Source of the DNA: Lepturacanthus savala
Taxonomy: Eukaryota; Chordata; Actinopteri; Scombriformes; Trichiuridae
Assembly: GCA_030544235.1 (NCBI GenBank)
Contig: JARUPU010000074.1
Span: 372,001-436,000 of the forward strand
Direction: 5' to 3'
DNA length: 64,000 bases
Shown: positions 20,977 through 31,048 of the stretch, one piece after another
Layout of the letters: each line of letters begins with the position of its first letter
Numbering within the stretch: the stretch's first letter is position 1
The notes under the pieces: generated by a model
Database searches by the model: none
What the model was told of the DNA's origin: nothing
What the model saw: only the letters and a program-made list of their open reading frames with translations
Translations under genes and position numbers: made by a program

Positions 20977-21334
20977 AACTGAAGCAGCTGAGGAGATTAT
21001 ATTTCACTCTGATCACATATGATAGATAAAGGTTAATTGATAGAGTGACAAAAAAATCAATACCTAACAATCAGTTTAAAATTAATTTTCGACACAAAAA
21101 GTGAACTGATCCCATTATTAAAACGTTCTAATAAAATCTGTCTCACCAAGTGAGATAAAATGGGGAAATGACTGTTGTCTCTGATCATCAATGAAAACAT
21201 TGACCTGTTGATCAGTTTTGGATTAATATGGGTTTTTAACCTGTTTTGCATGTTGATAAGTCAGTCAACAATATGAGATTCAAAAGTAAACAGCTACAGT
21301 TACCATGACTACATTAGGGGATTAGTATTTTGCC

Positions 21335-21391
21335 TGTGACATCACACATGACATCACCTAGTCAGCCTAGGCCATGACGTGTGATGTCACA
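21335..21391 (+). promoter_or_regulatory. CRE-like palindrome upstream of a TATA box
   Basis: Inverted arms TGTGACATCACAC (21335-21347) and GTGTGATGTCACA (21379-21391) each hold TGACATCA/TGATGTCA half-palindromes, with another TGACGTGT in the loop. A strong TATA box (TCTATATAAGG, 21441-21451) follows 50 bp later. The arrangement looks like a bZIP-responsive promoter reading to the right. Confidence 0.45.
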
Positions 21392-21479
21392 GAAAAAATC
21401 ACAGCAGTCTTTGATGTTTCACATTCCCCCTGCATCTGAGTCTATATAAGGACCCCACGGACACACACAGACGAGTGAT

Positions 21480-22140
21480 TTTGAACAAAACAAAAACAAC
21501 TTCCAAGTTGCATATGAGAAGTTAAAGGTAGCACAGGAATACAGATAAATTTGTGGGTGAGCTCCAGACAGAGACACACAACCAACATACAGAACTAGGA
21601 ATTTCTCAACCTCTCAGGTACAGATGAGGTTGAATTCATGGTCGAGCTCCAGACAAAGAAAGAGGAAGTACTGAACTACAGGTTTCAGAAAATCCAAGCT
21701 GCACCTGAGGAGTTAAACATGGCTCATACATTGAGCCAGGATCAATTCCTGGGGCTGAGCAGCAACGACTTGGAGCTGAGCTCCAAGAAAATCTGGACAT
21801 CAGGCACTTCACATTTCACAAGGAGATAAAAACATAAATTGAGCCAGGATAAATTCATGGCTGACCTCCAGATGAAGGACACAACGTACAGAAGTACCAA
21901 TTACAGAACCTCCAAGTTAACATGAGGATGAATTCACAGCTGACCTCCAGAAAGAAAGGAACACAAATACCTTCCAGAAGAAAGAAGTTCAGAAGCTTCA
22001 ACTTTCACATGAAGAGTGAAAGATTGCTCATGAATTGAGCCAGGATGAATTCATGGCTGACCTCCTTAAAAAGAGGAATACGCCTTCTAGAACAAAGAAA
22101 ACTAGTAACATTAACTGGGGCTGAAGGTGCTAAAAAAGAA
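21480..22140 (+). pseudogene. Decayed repeat-encoding transcript or gene
   Basis: Downstream of the TATA box a motif like GAGCCAGGATGAATTCATGG followed by CTGACCTCCAGA recurs at about 21540, 21630, 21735, 21841, 21925 and 22036. Between copies are stretches such as TTCCAAGTTGCATATGAG. In short frames these read like heptad, coiled-coil peptides (FQVAYEKLKVAQEY), but each is interrupted by stops. I read it as a decayed gene built of repeats of about 100 bp; the family is not recognised. Confidence 0.35.
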
Positions 22141-22238
22141 GAAAGCCCAAACTATGAACCCTAAACACTCACCCCTAACCCACTTTTAACCCTATAGATT
22201 GCTGAATCCTTCTGGTTACCCTATGGGCCCTGTCATAT

Positions 22239-22273
22239 GACCACCATACATCATAGAATGATGTATGGTGGTC
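22239..22273. repeat. Perfect 16-bp hairpin
   Basis: Arms GACCACCATACATCAT and ATGATGTATGGTGGTC are perfectly complementary around a 3-base AGA loop. There is no T-run after it, so a terminator is unlikely. It may be a cruciform or the remnant of two transposon ends. Confidence 0.7.
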
Positions 22274-22613
22274 AATGGCAAAGAACAACTCCATCTTTAA
22301 ATCCTGCCTGTATGTAACTTTGTAAATCAAGAAAATAACACTTTGTCATAGAGGTATATATGACTTAAAAAAAATATGGAATGAGAAACACTAAAGACTA
22401 GAGAGTTGCTTAAGTGACGTTGGAACTTCTCTCTTCCCGTGTTGATTTCAGGTATTAGACTTTCCTGTCTCTTTCTCATATTTTCAAAGTCAACGGTTTT
22501 TCCACAAAGTGCTACTTTCGTGGCACATCATATGTGAATTAATTGGACAAGTCAAATTGGATTTAAACAAACAACCCTTGACCTCATCATGTAAATCATG
22601 ATGAGGTTATGGG

Positions 22614-22616
<3 letters not shown>

Positions 22617-22661
<45 letters not shown>
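22617..22661. repeat. (TA)n microsatellite with shared left flank
   Basis: The tract is preceded by GATGAGGTTATGGGTTCATA, which recurs next to the (TA)n tract that closes the tRNA array near 28.03 kb. The stretch from 22662 to about 23600 shows no gene; a fragment near 22670-22720 (GACCTTGCCGTGGTGGAGAA) resembles a common fish retroelement sequence. Confidence 0.6.
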
Positions 22662-22662
<1 letters not shown>

Positions 22663-23639
22663 CTTCTCCCTGTGCTGTGACCTTGCCGTGGTGGAGAAGC
22701 TTAAGTACTTCTAGGATCCTGAGAGTTGTGCTGGTCAGGTTTAACCTTACCAGACTGGTCTCAGATTAGGAGCATGACTAAAGCCAGCACACCCCACAAA
22801 AAAAGAATATATACATAGGTTGAATTAATCACAATAAATATCCATCACAGAAAATATTATTTGCTAACTTATTAATATCAGTCCATCAGTATCGGTCCAT
22901 AGTAGAATAATACTCAATATTCAATAAATATTCAGATCTACATGGTATACATCCACATGCTCTGCAAATCATCTTTCCACTATATATATGTTGTAAGACT
23001 TTTGACCAGTGGTGTATATGATGTTTACAATTGGCCCTTTGAGGGAAACCAGAACACTGATGTGGCCCAGGATGAAACTGAGTTTGACTCCCCTGAAATG
23101 GACCATTTTGCCAAGTTACAAAAACCCAAAACAGGCTGAAGAGTGTGGAGACTATAGTAGAGGAACATTTTAAGTTATCTGTCTCTGGTTTGTCCTTTTG
23201 ACTTTCAAACAGTTTGGCAGCTTTCAGTGTAGCGGTACTAATACAAAGAAAATTGTCAACTCTTCAAGTTGCATTTGGCTGCTTTACGATTACTAAAATC
23301 TAGATGACTAAAACAGCCCCCATACAAAAGTCAAATCAAAATGTTACCATGGTAAATGCCATCAACAAGGAAATTACAAACAGAATTGGTATGCCGGAGA
23401 TGAGCAATCCAGATAAGCCAACCTCCATATGAGTAAAAACTACCCAATCGAACAAATCTACAAACAATCACTTACAAATCAGTAGAACATAAAGGATGAT
23501 TTTTATTAAATCCCATGAAAAGTGTTATGTATGTGAAAGATAGAGACAAAGCTAGTGCGTGTTGAAAACAAGGTGAAAAGCTGTAAATGAGGCCGAGCAG
23601 GATACTGGTAGACTCATAGGAATCCCTCCAACCCCCACA

Positions 23640-24125
23640 ACTCTTCCTGTTTCTTTGGATTTTTTCAATTTTATGGATTTTGTTGGTTTTAAAGTCAAAA
23701 GTGAAGCTCCTGTATCCACAAGAAATGAGGTTGATTCTCTAATTTGGTCACTGTCCTGACAGCTCTATGGTATTCCTACTGAGTTCTCCCTAATGCTGCC
23801 GTAGGCAGGGTATATTTGTTTTGTTGTGCTCTATGTGGACAGTCCCCTACCCAGTGATCTGGCTCACCACAAAAGAAGAAGGATCACATTCTGATTTGAT
23901 TGATTGTCATGTATTTCTGTCCCTCCTTCCTCTGTTGTTGGTTTCCCTGCCACTGCAACCTCTCGTAGCTCCGCCTGTATAGTGAGAAACTTGAACATAC
24001 ATTAGCATTTCTTGCATTTTATAATGTATTTGTTCTGTATTATCCCAATGATGCTGAGCTAGCTCTAGTAGTTTATTCATGGGTTTTCCTGAGGACCCAA
24101 CTCTCATTTGCACTTTCATTTAAAT
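23640..24125 (-). pseudogene. Older retroviral gag-pro fragment
   Basis: The minus strand encodes a capsid C-terminal-like stretch (start near 24119, MRVGSSGKPMNKLLELAQHH). Further down it has a nucleocapsid remnant, CGEPDHWVGDC (C-x4-H-x4-C; the first Cys is lost), and SFLVDTGASLL, the retropepsin active-site motif, at about 23697-23731. Stops separate these parts. It is clearly distinct from the ERV at 2.9-11.1 kb. A second short copy of the protease motif region lies at about 28240-28290. Confidence 0.6.
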
Positions 24126-24150
24126 TTTTGATTGAAAGCAACTCATAAAG

Positions 24151-24340
24151 ATATACACTCACCGGCCACTTTATTAAGTACACCATGCTAGTATCGGGTT
24201 GGACCTCCTTTTCCCTTCAGAACTGCCTCAATTCTTCGTGGCATAGATTCAACAAGGTGCTGGAAGCATTCCTCAGAGTTTGGTCCATATTGACATGGTG
24301 GCCACCATCACCATGTCAATATGGACATGTGTCCATATTG
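24151..24340 (+). mobile_element. Non-autonomous DNA transposon end with hairpins
   Basis: It begins ACACTCACCGGCCACTTTAT, a terminus I recognise from widespread vertebrate non-autonomous elements, and continues through TTCTTCGTGGCATAGATTC. It ends in an 18-bp perfect hairpin (24283-24300 with 24309-24326, 8-base loop) overlapping another 10-bp hairpin at 24318-24339. The same terminus recurs at 28057-28083 in direct orientation on the other side of the tRNA array. Confidence 0.5.
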
Positions 24341-24410
24341 AGGCCAATGTAAATGACCATCTCAAACTCATGATTTCTCGAAAAATTAAGTCATATAACC
24401 AATAAAAACA

Positions 24411-24483
24411 GCCCGGTTAGCTCAGTCGGTAGAGCATGAGACTCTTAATCTCAGGGTCGTGGGTTCGAGCCCCACATTGGGCG
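24411..24483 (+). tRNA. tRNA-Lys(CUU), copy 1
   Basis: The gene is 73 bp without intron. Acceptor GCCCGGT pairs with ATTGGGC (two G-U pairs), discriminator G. D arm GCTC/GAGC, anticodon stem TGAGA/TCTCA, loop CTCTTAA with anticodon CTT, T arm GTGGG/CCCAC with TTCGAGC. Box A (TAGCTCAGTCGG) and box B (GGTTCGAGCCC) are intact. It delivers lysine at AAG codons. The unit spacer after it has no T4 run until about 24730. Confidence 0.95.
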
Positions 24484-24747
24484 TGATACATGATCTTTAG
24501 AACTTCTTTAAGAGGGACGGTGGAGTTCCCCCACAGTTTGTGCATGAAGCCAAGTACCAGAGAGAAAACACACCTATTTGTGTCAAGGTCCTGCCAAACT
24601 CTTAACCAACTTCTTCAATGTTCCAGAATTCTTACTCAGATTAACGTTCTGACAACAATGTTTGTCCATGAAGCCAAGTGCCAATGTAAACGACAATCTC
24701 AAACTCATGATTTCTCGAAAAATTAAGTCTTTTAACCAATAAAAACA

Positions 24748-24820
24748 GCCCGGTTAGCTCAGTCGGTAGAGCATGAGACTCTTAATCTCAGGGTCGTGGG
24801 TTTGAGCCCCACATTGGGTG
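24748..24820 (+). tRNA. tRNA-Lys(CUU), copy 2 (box B variant)
   Basis: It differs from copy 1 by C56 to T in the T loop (TTTGAGC), which removes the invariant box B cytosine and the G19-C56 contact, and by C72 to T in the acceptor. It is probably weak or silent. Confidence 0.85.
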
Positions 24821-25061
24821 TGACGCATGATCTTTAGAACTTCCACCACAGTTTGTGCATGGAGCCAAGTACCAGAGAGAAAAATACACCTCTTTGTGTC
24901 AAGGTCCTGCCAAACTCTTAACCAACGTCTTCAATGTTCCAGAACTCTTCTGAGATTAACGTTCCGACAAAAATGTTTGTCCATGAAGCCAAGTGTCAAT
25001 GTAAACTACCATCTCAAACTCATGATTTCTCAAAAAAAAGGTCTTTTAACCACTAAAAGCA

Positions 25062-25134
25062 GCCTGGTTAGCTCAGTCGGTAGAGCATGAGACTCTTAAT
25101 CTCAGGGTCGTGGGTTCGAGCCCCACATTGGGCG
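25062..25134 (+). tRNA. tRNA-Lys(CUU), copy 3
   Basis: One change, C4 to T (GCCTGGT), leaves a U-G pair in the acceptor stem. Promoter boxes are intact, so it is probably functional. Confidence 0.9.
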
Positions 25135-25399
25135 TGACGCATGATCTTTAGAACTTCTTTAAGAGGGACAGTGAAGTTCCCACGCAGTTCGTGCATGAAG
25201 CCAAGTACCAGAGAGAAAAATACACCTTTTTGTGTCAAGGTCCTGCCAAACTCTTAACCAACGTCTTCAATGTTCCAGAACTCTTACTGAGATTAACGTT
25301 CCGACAACAATGTTTGTCCATGAAGCCAAGTGCCAATGTAAACGACCATCTCAAACTCATGATTTCTCGAAAAATTAAGTCTTTTAACCAATAAAAACA

Positions 25400-25472
25400 G
25401 CCCGGCTAGCTCAGTCGGTAGAGCATGAGACTCTTAATCTCAGGGTCGTGGGTTCGAGCCCCACATTGGGCG
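25400..25472 (+). tRNA. tRNA-Lys(CUU), copy 4
   Basis: T7 to C (GCCCGGC) creates a C-A mismatch at the base of the acceptor stem, because position 66 is still A. Other parts are canonical. Confidence 0.88.
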
Positions 25473-25737
25473 TGACGCATGATCGTTAGAACTTCTTTAA
25501 GAGGGACAGTGAAGTTCCCCCACAGTTTGTGCATGAAGCCAAGTACCAGAGAGAAAAATACACCTGTTTGTGTCAAGGTCCTGCCAAACTCTTAACCAAC
25601 GTCTTCAATGTTCCAGAACTCCTACTCAGATTAACGTTCCGACAACAATGTTTGTCCATGAAGCCAAGTGCCAATGTAAACGACAATCTCAAACTCATGA
25701 TTTCTTGAAAAATTAAGTCTTTTAACCAATAAAAACA

Positions 25738-25810
25738 GCCCGGTTAGCTCAGTCGGTAGAGCATGAGACTCTTAATCTCAGGGTCGTGGGTTCGAGCCCC
25801 ACATTGGGCG
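25738..25810 (+). tRNA. tRNA-Lys(CUU), copy 5
   Basis: Identical to copy 1 over all 73 bases. It starts the second round of the four-unit duplication. Confidence 0.95.
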
Positions 25811-26074
25811 TGACGCATGATCTTTAGAACTTCTTTAAGAGGGAGAGTGGAGTTCCCCCACAGTTTGTGCATGAAGCCAAGTACCAGAGAGAAAACACAC
25901 CTATTTGTGTCAAGGTCCTGCCAAACTCTTAACCAACTTCTTCAATGTTCCAGAATTCTTACTCAGATTAACGTTCTGACAACAATGTTTGTCCATGAAG
26001 CCAAGTGCCAATGTAAACGACAATCTCAAACTCATGATTTCTCGAAAAATTAAGTCTTTTAACCAATAAAAACA

Positions 26075-26147
26075 GCCCGGTTAGCTCAGTCGGTAGAGCA
26101 TGAGACTCTTAATCTCAGGGTCGTGGGTTTGAGCCCCACATTGGGTG
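26075..26147 (+). tRNA. tRNA-Lys(CUU), copy 6 (box B variant)
   Basis: Carries the same T-loop C56T and acceptor C72T changes as copy 2, as expected from the 1,327-bp duplication. Confidence 0.85.
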
Positions 26148-26388
26148 TGACGCATGATCTTTAGAACTTCCACCACAGTTTGTGCATGGAGCTAAGTACC
26201 AGAGAGAAAAATACACCTCTTTGTGTCAAGGTCCTGCCAAACTCTTAACCAACGTCTTCAATGTTCCAGAACTCTTCTGAGATTAACGTTCCGACAAAAA
26301 TGTTTGTCCATGAAGCCAAGTGTCAATGTAAACTACCATCTCAAACTCATGATTTCTCAAAAAAAAGGTCTTTTAACCAATAAAAACA

Positions 26389-26461
26389 GCCCGGTTAGCT
26401 CAGTCGGTAGAGCATGAGACTCTTAATCTCAGGGTCGTGGGTTCGAGCCCCACATTGGGCG
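26389..26461 (+). tRNA. tRNA-Lys(CUU), copy 7
   Basis: Canonical sequence. Its partner copy 3 has the C4T change, so that change arose after the duplication or was converted back here. Confidence 0.95.
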
Positions 26462-26725
26462 TGACGCGTGATCTTTAGAACTTCTTTGAGAGGGACAGTG
26501 GAGTTCCCCCACAGTTTGTGCATGAAGCCAAGTACCAGAGAGAAAACACACCTGTTTGTGTCAAGGTCCTGCCGAGCTCTTAACCAACTTCTTCAATGTT
26601 CCAGAACTCTTACTCAGATTAACCTTCCGACAACAATGTTTGTCCATGAAGCGAAGTGCCAATGTAAACGACCATCTCAAACTCATGATTTCTCGAAAAA
26701 TTAAGTCTTTTAAACAATAACAACA

Positions 26726-26798
26726 GCCCGGTTAGCTCAGTCGGTAGAGCATGAGACTCTTAATCTCAGGGTCGTGGGTTCGAGCCCCACATTCGGCG
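26726..26798 (+). tRNA. tRNA-Lys(CUU), copy 8
   Basis: G69 to C (ATTCGGC) makes a C-C mismatch in the middle of the acceptor stem. Promoter boxes are intact, but the transcript may be unstable. Confidence 0.88.
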
Positions 26799-27062
26799 TG
26801 ACGCGTGATCTTTAGAACTTCTTTAAGAGGGACAGTGGAGTTCCCCCACAGTTTGTGCATGAAGCCAAGTACCAGAGAGAAAACACACCTGTTTGTGTCA
26901 AGGTCCTGCCAAACTCTTAACCAACTTCTTCAATGTTCCAGAATTCTTACTCAGATTAACCTTCCGACAACAATGTTTGTCCATGAAGCCAAGTGCCAAT
27001 GTAAACGACCATCTCAAACTCATGATTTCTCGAAAAATTAAGTCTTTTAAACAATAAAAACA

Positions 27063-27135
27063 GCCCGGTTAGCTCAGTCGGTAGAGCATGAGACTCTTAA
27101 TCTCAGGGTCGTGGGTTCGAGCCCCACATTGGGCG
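27063..27135 (+). tRNA. tRNA-Lys(CUU), copy 9
   Basis: Canonical, identical to copy 1. Confidence 0.95.
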
Positions 27136-27399
27136 TGACGCGTGATCTTTAGAACTTCTTTAAGAGGGACAGTGAAGTTCCCACGCAGTTTGTGCATGAA
27201 GCCAAGTACCAGAGAGAAAACACACCTCTTTGTGTCAAGGGCATGCCAGGCTTTTAACCAACTTCTTCCATGTTCCAGAATTCTTACTCAGATTAACGTT
27301 CCGACAACAATGTTTGTCCATGAAGCCAAGTGCCAATGTAAACGACCATCTCAAACTCATGATTTCTCAAAAAATTAAGTCTTTTAACCAATAAAAACA

Positions 27400-27472
27400 G
27401 CCCGGTTAGCTCAGTCGGTAGAGCATGAGACTCTTAATCTCAGGGTCGTGGGTTCGAGCCCCACATTGGGCG
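27400..27472 (+). tRNA. tRNA-Lys(CUU), copy 10
   Basis: Canonical, identical to copy 1. The spacer after it is the short (314-bp unit) type. Confidence 0.95.
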
Positions 27473-27713
27473 TGACACATGATCTTTAGAACTTCCACCA
27501 CAGTTTGTGCATGGAGCCAAGTACCAGAGAGAAAAATATACCTTTGTGTCAAGGTCCTGCCAAACTCTTAACCAACGTCTTCAATGTTCCAGAACTCTTA
27601 CTCAGATTAACGTTCCGACAAAAATGTTTGTCCATGAAGCCAAGTGCCAATGTAAACTACCATCTCAAACTCATGATTTCTCAAAAAAAAAGGTCTTTTA
27701 ACCACTAAAAGCA

Positions 27714-27786
27714 GCCCGGTTAGCTCAGTCGGTAGAGCATGAGACTCTTAATTTCAGGGTCGTGGGTTTGAGCCCCACATTGGGTG
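27714..27786 (+). tRNA. tRNA-Lys(CUU), copy 11 (multiple variants)
   Basis: Three changes: C40 to T in the anticodon stem (TTTCA, now a G-U pair), the box B C56T, and the acceptor C72T. It is the most degraded copy and sits at the right end of the array. Confidence 0.8.
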
Positions 27787-28029
27787 TGATGCATGATCTT
27801 TAGAACTTCTTTAAGAGGGACAGTGGAGTTCCCCCACAGTTTGTGCATGAAGCCAAGTACCAGAGAGAAAAAAACATACATCTGTGTCAAGGTCCTGCCA
27901 AGCTCTTAACCAACTTCTTCAATGTTCCAGAATTCTTACTCAGATTAACGTTCCGACAACAATGTTTGTCCATGAAGCCAAGTGCCAATGTAAACGACCA
28001 TCTCAAACTCATGATGAGGTTATGGGTTC

Positions 28030-28061
<32 letters not shown>

Positions 28062-28083
28062 TCACCGGCCACTTTATTAGGTT
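28030..28083 (+). repeat. (TA)n tract and transposon terminus closing the tRNA array
   Basis: (TA)n from about 28030 runs into ACACACTCACCGGCCACTTT, the same element terminus as at 24151. From 28084 to about 29180 no gene is visible, only the short protease-motif echo near 28240-28290. Confidence 0.6.
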
Positions 28084-29179
28084 CATACTTTTTATTACAA
28101 CTTAATCCTGGGCCTCTCAATATGGGGATCCTGAGAGAGCGAGAGAGAGCGAGACACACAGATACTCTTTTACTCAATACAAAGCAGGGATCTACAACTG
28201 TTCTGTGACCAAGGACCTGAAGGGAAAGCTATGAAAGTTAATGCACCAATGAAAGTCAAGCTCCTGTATCCACAAGAAATGAGATTGATTTTCTATTTAC
28301 CCCTATCATGAAATAAGTTTCTCTATTTGTCATTACCATTGCACACAATGGAAATATAAATGAATCACAAAATTACACTGTTACTACTTCATCCTCCACC
28401 TCCAATGTCTGTCTCAAAATTCTCAAAATGCGTTGGTGAATCAGTGATTGTGAAGTTTCGTCATTGTCAAACTCAAGGTTGTCACAGAGTTAAAGAACTG
28501 GTTTACTCTTTTCACAGCTCTTTTCCTCAAATTGCTGTGAGTGGTATTCCACTTCCCTTTTTCCATGACATTACTAACCTACTTGAAATTTATGCAACTT
28601 GTGCAGCTCAGCAGCAGACAGTTATTCTGAAAAATATCAATAATAAAGACAACTAGACAATTCCTGCAGAAATTGTGAGAGTTGGGTCTGAGCTCTGGGG
28701 CTGTCGGGGGTCCTTGCTGCAGTTTAATACAAAGGTTGTGATACCATGGATGGGATGCTGGGGTCCTCTTTGTCATTCTCACCAAGTTTGGTGGGTGTGG
28801 GGACTTTAGATCCAAAGTTATTGATGAAAAAGTATTGACCAATCAGCCCTGACAGAAATCCTCTCAGCCACCAAGCTGTGGTGTTTCCATGGTGATGACT
28901 TCACTGACACAGACCAACTGCTTCCAAGTCAAAAACTCTGAATTTTATCCTCCATGTAAGGATATTTTCTAACATCAGCATTGAGGAGGGTATTCTTATG
29001 ATGTGATGTCTTTGATATGTAGCTCTATACCTCCTTAATCCATTATTTTATTTAAATTATTTAATTTATTGTGTTCATGTCAGTTACATAAAATATCTAT
29101 ATATATTAATATACATGTATAACATACTTAACCTAAAACCTTCACAGTACATCTATGTATTTAATTAAAATCTTTAGAC

Positions 29180-29860
29180 ATTAGATTCTAGATTCAAAGT
29201 TAACTTTATTGTCATTTCACTCTACATTTACATTCAGTCTGAAATTAAATTGCTTCTCATCATTGACATTACATTAAAAGAAAATGGTGATTAAATGATT
29301 ACTAAAAAATTCTATCTATATAAAAATATATTTTTAATCATATTTAAAAACAGTATTTCACAGCATTAATAACCAAATAATTTCAGAGGTTCAGTAAAAG
29401 GTGCTTCAATGTCTCCAATCCAGTGCTGTTTAAAGTAATTCAGACATGTCCTTAAATCAGTTCAAACCTTGTCCTTGGTTGTTGTCCAGCTGGGGGGGTG
29501 GTGTGTGTTCGGGGGGTTCAGGGTATCAGTGAGTGTGTGTGTGTGTGGATTCAGTCCACTTGAAGCCCTACAGCTTGTAAAACCTGTTGATCATAGTGAA
29601 GGGTGGAGTGGGTCTTTGATGGTGGAGGTAGCTGTGTGAATGCATTGCTGTTGGTAGAGCTCCATCAGGATGAGACAGGAGCAGCAACGGTTCTGTAGGC
29701 GGTCTTCATCAGTCCTGATTGGCTGTCTTTGTTGTCCATGGAAACTGCAGCTCCTGAACCAGGAAGTGATGTTGTAGGTCAGGATGCTGTCAGTGGAGTC
29801 CCTGTAGAAGGTGGTAAAGTGAGCAGACCAGTTACCATCAATGACCATTAACATTCTTTA
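29180..29860 (-). mobile_element. Non-LTR retrotransposon (LINE) 3' fragment
   Basis: On the minus strand a frame (about 29854-29591) contains FYRDSTDSILTYNITSWF, the conserved C-terminal segment downstream of the RT domain of fish LINEs. A 3' tail including GTGAAATGACAATAAAGTTA near 29200 follows. Further residues are frameshifted. It is an old 5'-truncated copy. Confidence 0.55.
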
Positions 29861-30285
29861 GTGATATTACAGTGTAGATGCAGTAACTGGAAAAACACAA
29901 CCAAGCAAATTATAAAATGACTAATAAGTCTTACTTGTTCTCTACTCCTGCTCCATGTTTCTCCACAATAAGTCAACGTGGTCATCAGCTGGATTTGGCA
30001 CACCATGAACCTGTCAACAGCTCTTAAATACAAAAATTTAAAACATTTAGTGTTAATGTTTGCAGCTATGAGTCTTACTTTTGACAGGATGAGATTCCTG
30101 TAGAGGCTGATATGGGCGTGACTTGTCAGTTGTACTTTAATCCTTCTTCAAGCAGACAAGTTATATGGAGCAGTCATCTCACAGGGATTAGAGAGTCAGT
30201 CTGTGGGAGATAGAAAACAAAACATCAGGTTAAAACTATCAACATCAATTTAGTGAAGAAACAGTGAAATGATCAAATATTTTAT

Positions 30286-30512
30286 TCACCTTGTTTCTGT
30301 ATGCGTGGAACTGCCAACCTCAGCCAACATGGTTGTGGGGCTATTTACCCTTAGCTGGGACAGTGGTTGACAGGGACCAGGACTTGTCCACACAGTGGTG
30401 GTCCTGGATGCCGCGTCTCTGGGGCCCACTGCTGTTACGAGATCCCCATACAGTTCAGCCTGGGACCGTGAGGTACCCAGTTTCCGTGCATGGCCCCGGG
30501 GAGGCACTGTAG
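30286..30512 (-). other. Possible orphan exon
   Basis: On the minus strand a stretch from the acceptor-like CCTACAG (near 30512) to ACAAG/GTGAAT (near 30289) is open for 73 codons (GHARKLGTSRSQAELYGDLV...). No domain is recognised. It lies just downstream, on the minus strand, of the duplicated 5' end of the SGNH-like gene and could be its exon or chance. The surroundings (29900-30860) are otherwise blank. Confidence 0.25.
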
Positions 30513-30988
30513 GAGTCTTGGTAGTGGAGAGGCTATATACTGGCTTTCACCCTCCGTTAAGAAGGCTAGCCAGCAGCAGTAGGTGTAACATGCAGGATCA
30601 CATGACTACTGCATGAGACAATTCACACATACCCTGTGTTAGCACACAACACTGTGTACAAACACCCACACAGACACAGGAGAAACATTTAACAGACAAA
30701 GTTGCATTCGTTGTATTGGCCAAATTAAACATGATCATGCAGCGTTACTTTTAGCTGCTAAGTTAATAATAACAGTTGTAAATCAGATTAGTCAATTAGC
30801 AATTATATTAACATTACACTCGTCAGATCACTGTCAAGTTCTTCTAACTGTTGGCTTAACTACTTAACTGAACATTGAACTAAGCACTTATTGTAGAGGC
30901 AGACTGTCAGAGGACTGGATGATGATGCTGGTTTTGATGTGTAAATGGTGACGTGGTTCTGAGATGACATGGGATGTGGATGGTGCAG

Positions 30989-31048
30989 TTAGTCCAGCGG
31001 CCTCCAGGGCAGCATCTGGGCCCGGGAGCGCTTCCCCTTCCATGGCAT
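30989..31048 (-). pseudogene. Duplicated start-codon exon, truncated
   Basis: The ATG and acceptor are preserved, but a deletion of about 16 bp removes the end of the exon and its donor. The frame (MPWKGKRSRAQMLPWRPLD) therefore meets a TAA after 19 codons. Without promoter and donor this copy should be dead. Confidence 0.7.

Larger units (their letters stand above)
24337..28013 (+). repeat. Tandem array of tRNA-Lys repeat units
   Basis: Eleven tRNA genes start at 24411, 24748, 25062, 25400, 25738, 26075, 26389, 26726, 27063, 27400 and 27714, giving unit lengths of 337, 314, 338, 338, 337, 314, 337, 337, 337 and 314. A partial spacer precedes the first copy, and the last unit is cut at about 28013. 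Copies 1, 2 and 3 match copies 5, 6 and 7 at a constant offset of 1,327 bp, a four-unit higher-order duplication. Every spacer holds two related sub-repeats (TGCATGAAGCCAAGTACCAG and TCCATGAAGCCAAGTGCCAA). Confidence 0.95.

Noticed and set aside
24490..27708. Repeated frames of 64-78 codons in the tRNA array (MIFRTSLRGTVEF...)
   Set aside because: They lie in the spacers of the tRNA repeat and repeat only because the spacer does; there is no conservation of frame between the two spacer types and no start context.
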